A stretch of DNA of 35,786 nucleotides from positions 1-35,786 of the forward strand of contig CALITC010000008.1 in NCBI GenBank assembly GCA_938041505.1. Direction: 5' to 3'. How positions within the stretch are numbered: the first letter of the stretch is position 1; every line of letters begins with the position of its first letter. Positions 34,164-35,786 of the stretch are shown one piece after another. Below the pieces are notes generated by a model. The model made no database searches. It saw only the letters and a list, made by a program, of their open reading frames with translations, and was not told the origin of the DNA. The translations under genes were made by a program, and so were the position numbers. The DNA comes from an uncultured Patescibacteria group bacterium (lineage in GTDB: Bacteria > Patescibacteriota > JACMRA01).

Positions 34164-34192
34164 TTTACAACAACAAACAATTTACCTAATAT
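34164..34192 (+). promoter_or_regulatory. near-leaderless promoter of the 356-aa exported protein gene
   Basis: TTTACA (34164-34169) and TAATAT (34187-34192) are spaced by 17 nt. Eight nt separate the -10 from the ATG at 34201, so the leader would be about 2 nt. No Shine-Dalgarno sequence is present. Confidence 0.5.
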
Positions 34193-34200
34193 TCCAACAT

Positions 34201-35271
34201 ATGAAAATCTCGACAAAAATGAGAGAACGAGACAAAATTTTAGTCGCTGTTCTTGGTACAGTCCTAATAATTGGCGGAGTTTTTTTCGCCAACACGGCAT
34301 ATGAAAATAGCCGCCAAACTCAACGAGTAGAAGATAATTTTCTCGCTCAAAGTAACAACACAAGTCAAGAGGAACTAAATCAGCTAGCTGCCAACTCAAA
34401 CCCAGTTGACACTGAAAAACTACTCTTCAGTGAAGTAGAACTTCTAGACTTACCAATCTACCCAGTAGCCTGGGTGGAAAGGAACTTTTCCCCAAATGAA
34501 CAAGCTAATCAATTTGTTTCAGGTGAAGTCTCAGACCCAGATCAAGACGGACTCACAAACAAAGAAGAGTATTTCTTCGGATCAAACCCAAAAGAATCTT
34601 TTTCATTATGCGTTTTTGAAGGAGATGATTGTAGCAAACCAAATGATGGTGATGCCGTTGAACAAGATATATCTCCTTTGACTGGGTTAGAACTAATAAC
34701 ACCGGGCAGGTTCACCGTAAAAAAACAAGACTTTGCCATTCTTAACAGAATAGAAGACTCTTTTGAAGTTGCTGCCAAAGAAGGTGTAGATTACCCTACT
34801 CTATATCAGCTATCAAGACAAATCGATCTATCAGATCAGTTAAATGCAATTGAGATATTAGAGCAAGAAGATAATCGTGATAACTTCATTAATTATACAA
34901 ATATCCGTATCAGTATAATTGAAGATTTTTCACAAGAAGATGAACTCACAAATTTCGTAGAAATATACGAGACTTCTCAAATCCCTGAACTCCAGAGTAC
35001 AAAGGATAAGTATATCGATTTAGAACAAAGAATGCTTAACACCTTCTCTCCGAGTCGATACGCCAAAGCTCACAGAGGCTATATTTTCCTTTTTCAAAAA
35101 TTCCAAGATCTCATAGACTTACGTATTGAAGGTATTGAGACAGAAACGAACAATACAGAGAGCTTTAAAGAAAGAAGTCAAAGTCAAGCCACAGAACTAG
35201 TCTGGGCGTTCAGAGCAGTCAATGAGTTAGAAGAAGCGGTTGCAGAATTCGAGGATATCGACGAAGAATAA
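34201..35271 (+). CDS. exported protein with a thrombospondin type 3-like calcium motif
   Basis: The 356-aa protein has one N-terminal hydrophobic helix (ILVAVLGTVLIIGGVFFA, about residues 13-30) with basic residues before it, so it is exported and probably anchored. Residues 111-130 read SDPDQDGLTNKEEYFFGSNP, the DxDxDGlt..EE..GtdP calcium-binding pattern common in extracellular proteins of small-genome bacteria. The rest, about 190-355, is helical and acidic. No enzyme motif is seen. It converges with the VOC-type gene, the stop codons being 4 nt apart. Confidence 0.75.
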   Translation: MKISTKMRERDKILVAVLGTVLIIGGVFFANTAYENSRQTQRVEDNFLAQSNNTSQEELNQLAANSNPVDTEKLLFSEVELLDLPIYPVAWVERNFSPNEQANQFVSGEVSDPDQDGLTNKEEYFFGSNPKESFSLCVFEGDDCSKPNDGDAVEQDISPLTGLELITPGRFTVKKQDFAILNRIEDSFEVAAKEGVDYPTLYQLSRQIDLSDQLNAIEILEQEDNRDNFINYTNIRISIIEDFSQEDELTNFVEIYETSQIPELQSTKDKYIDLEQRMLNTFSPSRYAKAHRGYIFLFQKFQDLIDLRIEGIETETNNTESFKERSQSQATELVWAFRAVNELEEAVAEFEDIDEE

Positions 35272-35275
35272 AACT

Positions 35276-35626
35276 CTACGGTACAACCCTTTCAAAAAAT
35301 TTAATATTATTACCGCCAGGTTCTTTAAACATGCATTCTCTATGACCCCAAGGAAAGGTTTTAGGTTCGATTATACATTGTAAACCATAACTCTTAAGAT
35401 CTAAATATACTTTAGCTAAATCAACAACTTCCAAAAATAGCCTCGAGTCACCAGAAGTAATCTGGTTTTCCTTTTCTAGCACTTCTAGCAAAATACCAGA
35501 CAATTCAAACAAGGATCCACGACGAAACTCACCATGATTCCATGAATCCTTTTTTTGCAAACCTAAGAAATTATTAAAAAAATGATAACTCTTATTATAC
35601 AGATGCGTCGGGAACACTATCCTCAC
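35276..35626 (-). CDS. VOC-fold (glyoxalase/bleomycin-resistance superfamily) protein
   Basis: The 116-aa product starts at a GTG at 35626. It has the VOC pattern: an early THLYNKSYHFFNNFLGL, a central FELSGILLEVL, LFLEVVDLAKVYLDLKSYG, and the C-terminal WGHRECMFKEPGGNNIKFFE, close to the usual wG-r-a-f-DPdGn-ief-e. The final glutamate E112 could be a metal ligand. Family members range from glyoxalase I to antibiotic-binding proteins, and the sequence does not tell which. AGGTGA lies next to the start and could be a Shine-Dalgarno, though spacing is short. Confidence 0.8.
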   Translation of the reverse strand: MRIVFPTHLYNKSYHFFNNFLGLQKKDSWNHGEFRRGSLFELSGILLEVLEKENQITSGDSRLFLEVVDLAKVYLDLKSYGLQCIIEPKTFPWGHRECMFKEPGGNNIKFFERVVP

Positions 35627-35668
35627 TTCACCTTTTGATTTTAAATAACCCGAATCATGAAATACAAC

Positions 35669-35688
35669 ACAACCCCGTTAGGGGTTGT
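35669..35688. terminator. hairpin between the VOC gene and the right edge
   Basis: ACAACCCC-GTTA-GGGGTTGT is a perfect 8-bp stem. T-rich sequence follows on both strands, so it could end transcription arriving from the right. The VOC gene starts at 35626 and is transcribed away from it. Confidence 0.5.
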
Positions 35689-35722
35689 AATTGTTGTTTG
35701 AAATGAGGGACAGTGGAGTTGT

Positions 35723-35786
35723 ATGACTTCAACTATCTCTTTAGCAAACACTCCTACTTCACTTCAAAATTTAGATCTTGTCACTC
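35723..35786 (+). CDS. possible start of a gene cut by the window edge
   Basis: An ATG at 35723 opens a frame without stops to the end of the window (21 codons, MTSTISLANTPTSLQNLDLVT). GGAG lies 4 nt upstream. Too little is visible to name a product, and the frame could be chance. Confidence 0.3.
   Translation, partial: MTSTISLANTPTSLQNLDLVT

Noticed and set aside
34121-34399. Minus-strand ORF of 92 aa
   Set aside because: It overlaps the rnpB promoter and the start of the 356-aa exported protein, whose motifs are convincing.

Overview
The window looks like a chromosomal segment of a low-GC bacterium with a small genome, most likely a member of the Patescibacteria (Candidate Phyla Radiation). 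I base this on a compact gene layout, a ribosomal-protein operon without rpmC (L29), structured insertions in two housekeeping RNAs, a VirD4/HerA-like ATPase surrounded by proteins I cannot place, and almost no Shine-Dalgarno sequences. The standard code fits: genes end at TGA as well as TAA/TAG, and no frame needs TGA read through. The exact phylum cannot be settled from sequence alone.

Region 1 (1-5272, minus strand) is the S10-type ribosomal operon: rpsJ, rplC, rplD, rplW, rplB, rpsS, rplV, rpsC, rpsQ, rplP, rplN and the start of rplX. The order rpsC-rpsQ-rplP-rplN is not the usual rpsC-rplP-rpmC-rpsQ-rplN. Region 2 (5443-8180, plus) holds topA and ruvC. Region 3 (8182-11270, minus) holds a secreted CAP-domain protein, a LOG-family nucleotide phosphoribohydrolase and a large exported protein of unknown function.

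Region 4 (11305-14956, minus) is a stand-alone 23S rRNA gene. It has its own promoter, a perfect 21-bp stem enclosing the gene and its own terminator; no 16S or 5S gene adjoins it. It carries an AT-rich intervening sequence at the position of helix 45. A tRNA-Pro(UGG) lies next to it on the plus strand, followed by a PAS-PAS-GGDEF diguanylate cyclase and an endonuclease III that lacks its iron-sulfur cysteines.

Region 5 (17321-28935, minus) is the most unusual part. Two related modules, each a ~100-aa protein followed by a coiled-coil protein, are interleaved with two zincin-like metalloproteases and one membrane-anchored VirD4/TraG/HerA-like ATPase. The modules run small1-CC1-zincin1, then ATPase-zincin2, then small2-CC2 (1588 aa). 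The ATPase unit and the small2-CC2 unit share a promoter with a 14-nt identical core. This may be an undescribed secretion or cell-contact system; the small proteins could be chaperones or adaptors for their downstream partners.

Region 6 (28936-35786) holds purN, an alpha/beta hydrolase, small membrane proteins, a 478-aa charged protein, the RNase P RNA gene (with a ~200-nt structured insertion on a 19-bp helix), an exported protein with a calcium-binding-type motif, a VOC-fold protein and possibly the start of one more gene.

Across the window, clear TTGACA/TATAAT-type promoters often place the predicted transcription start 0-3 nt before the start codon. This suggests leaderless mRNAs are common here.
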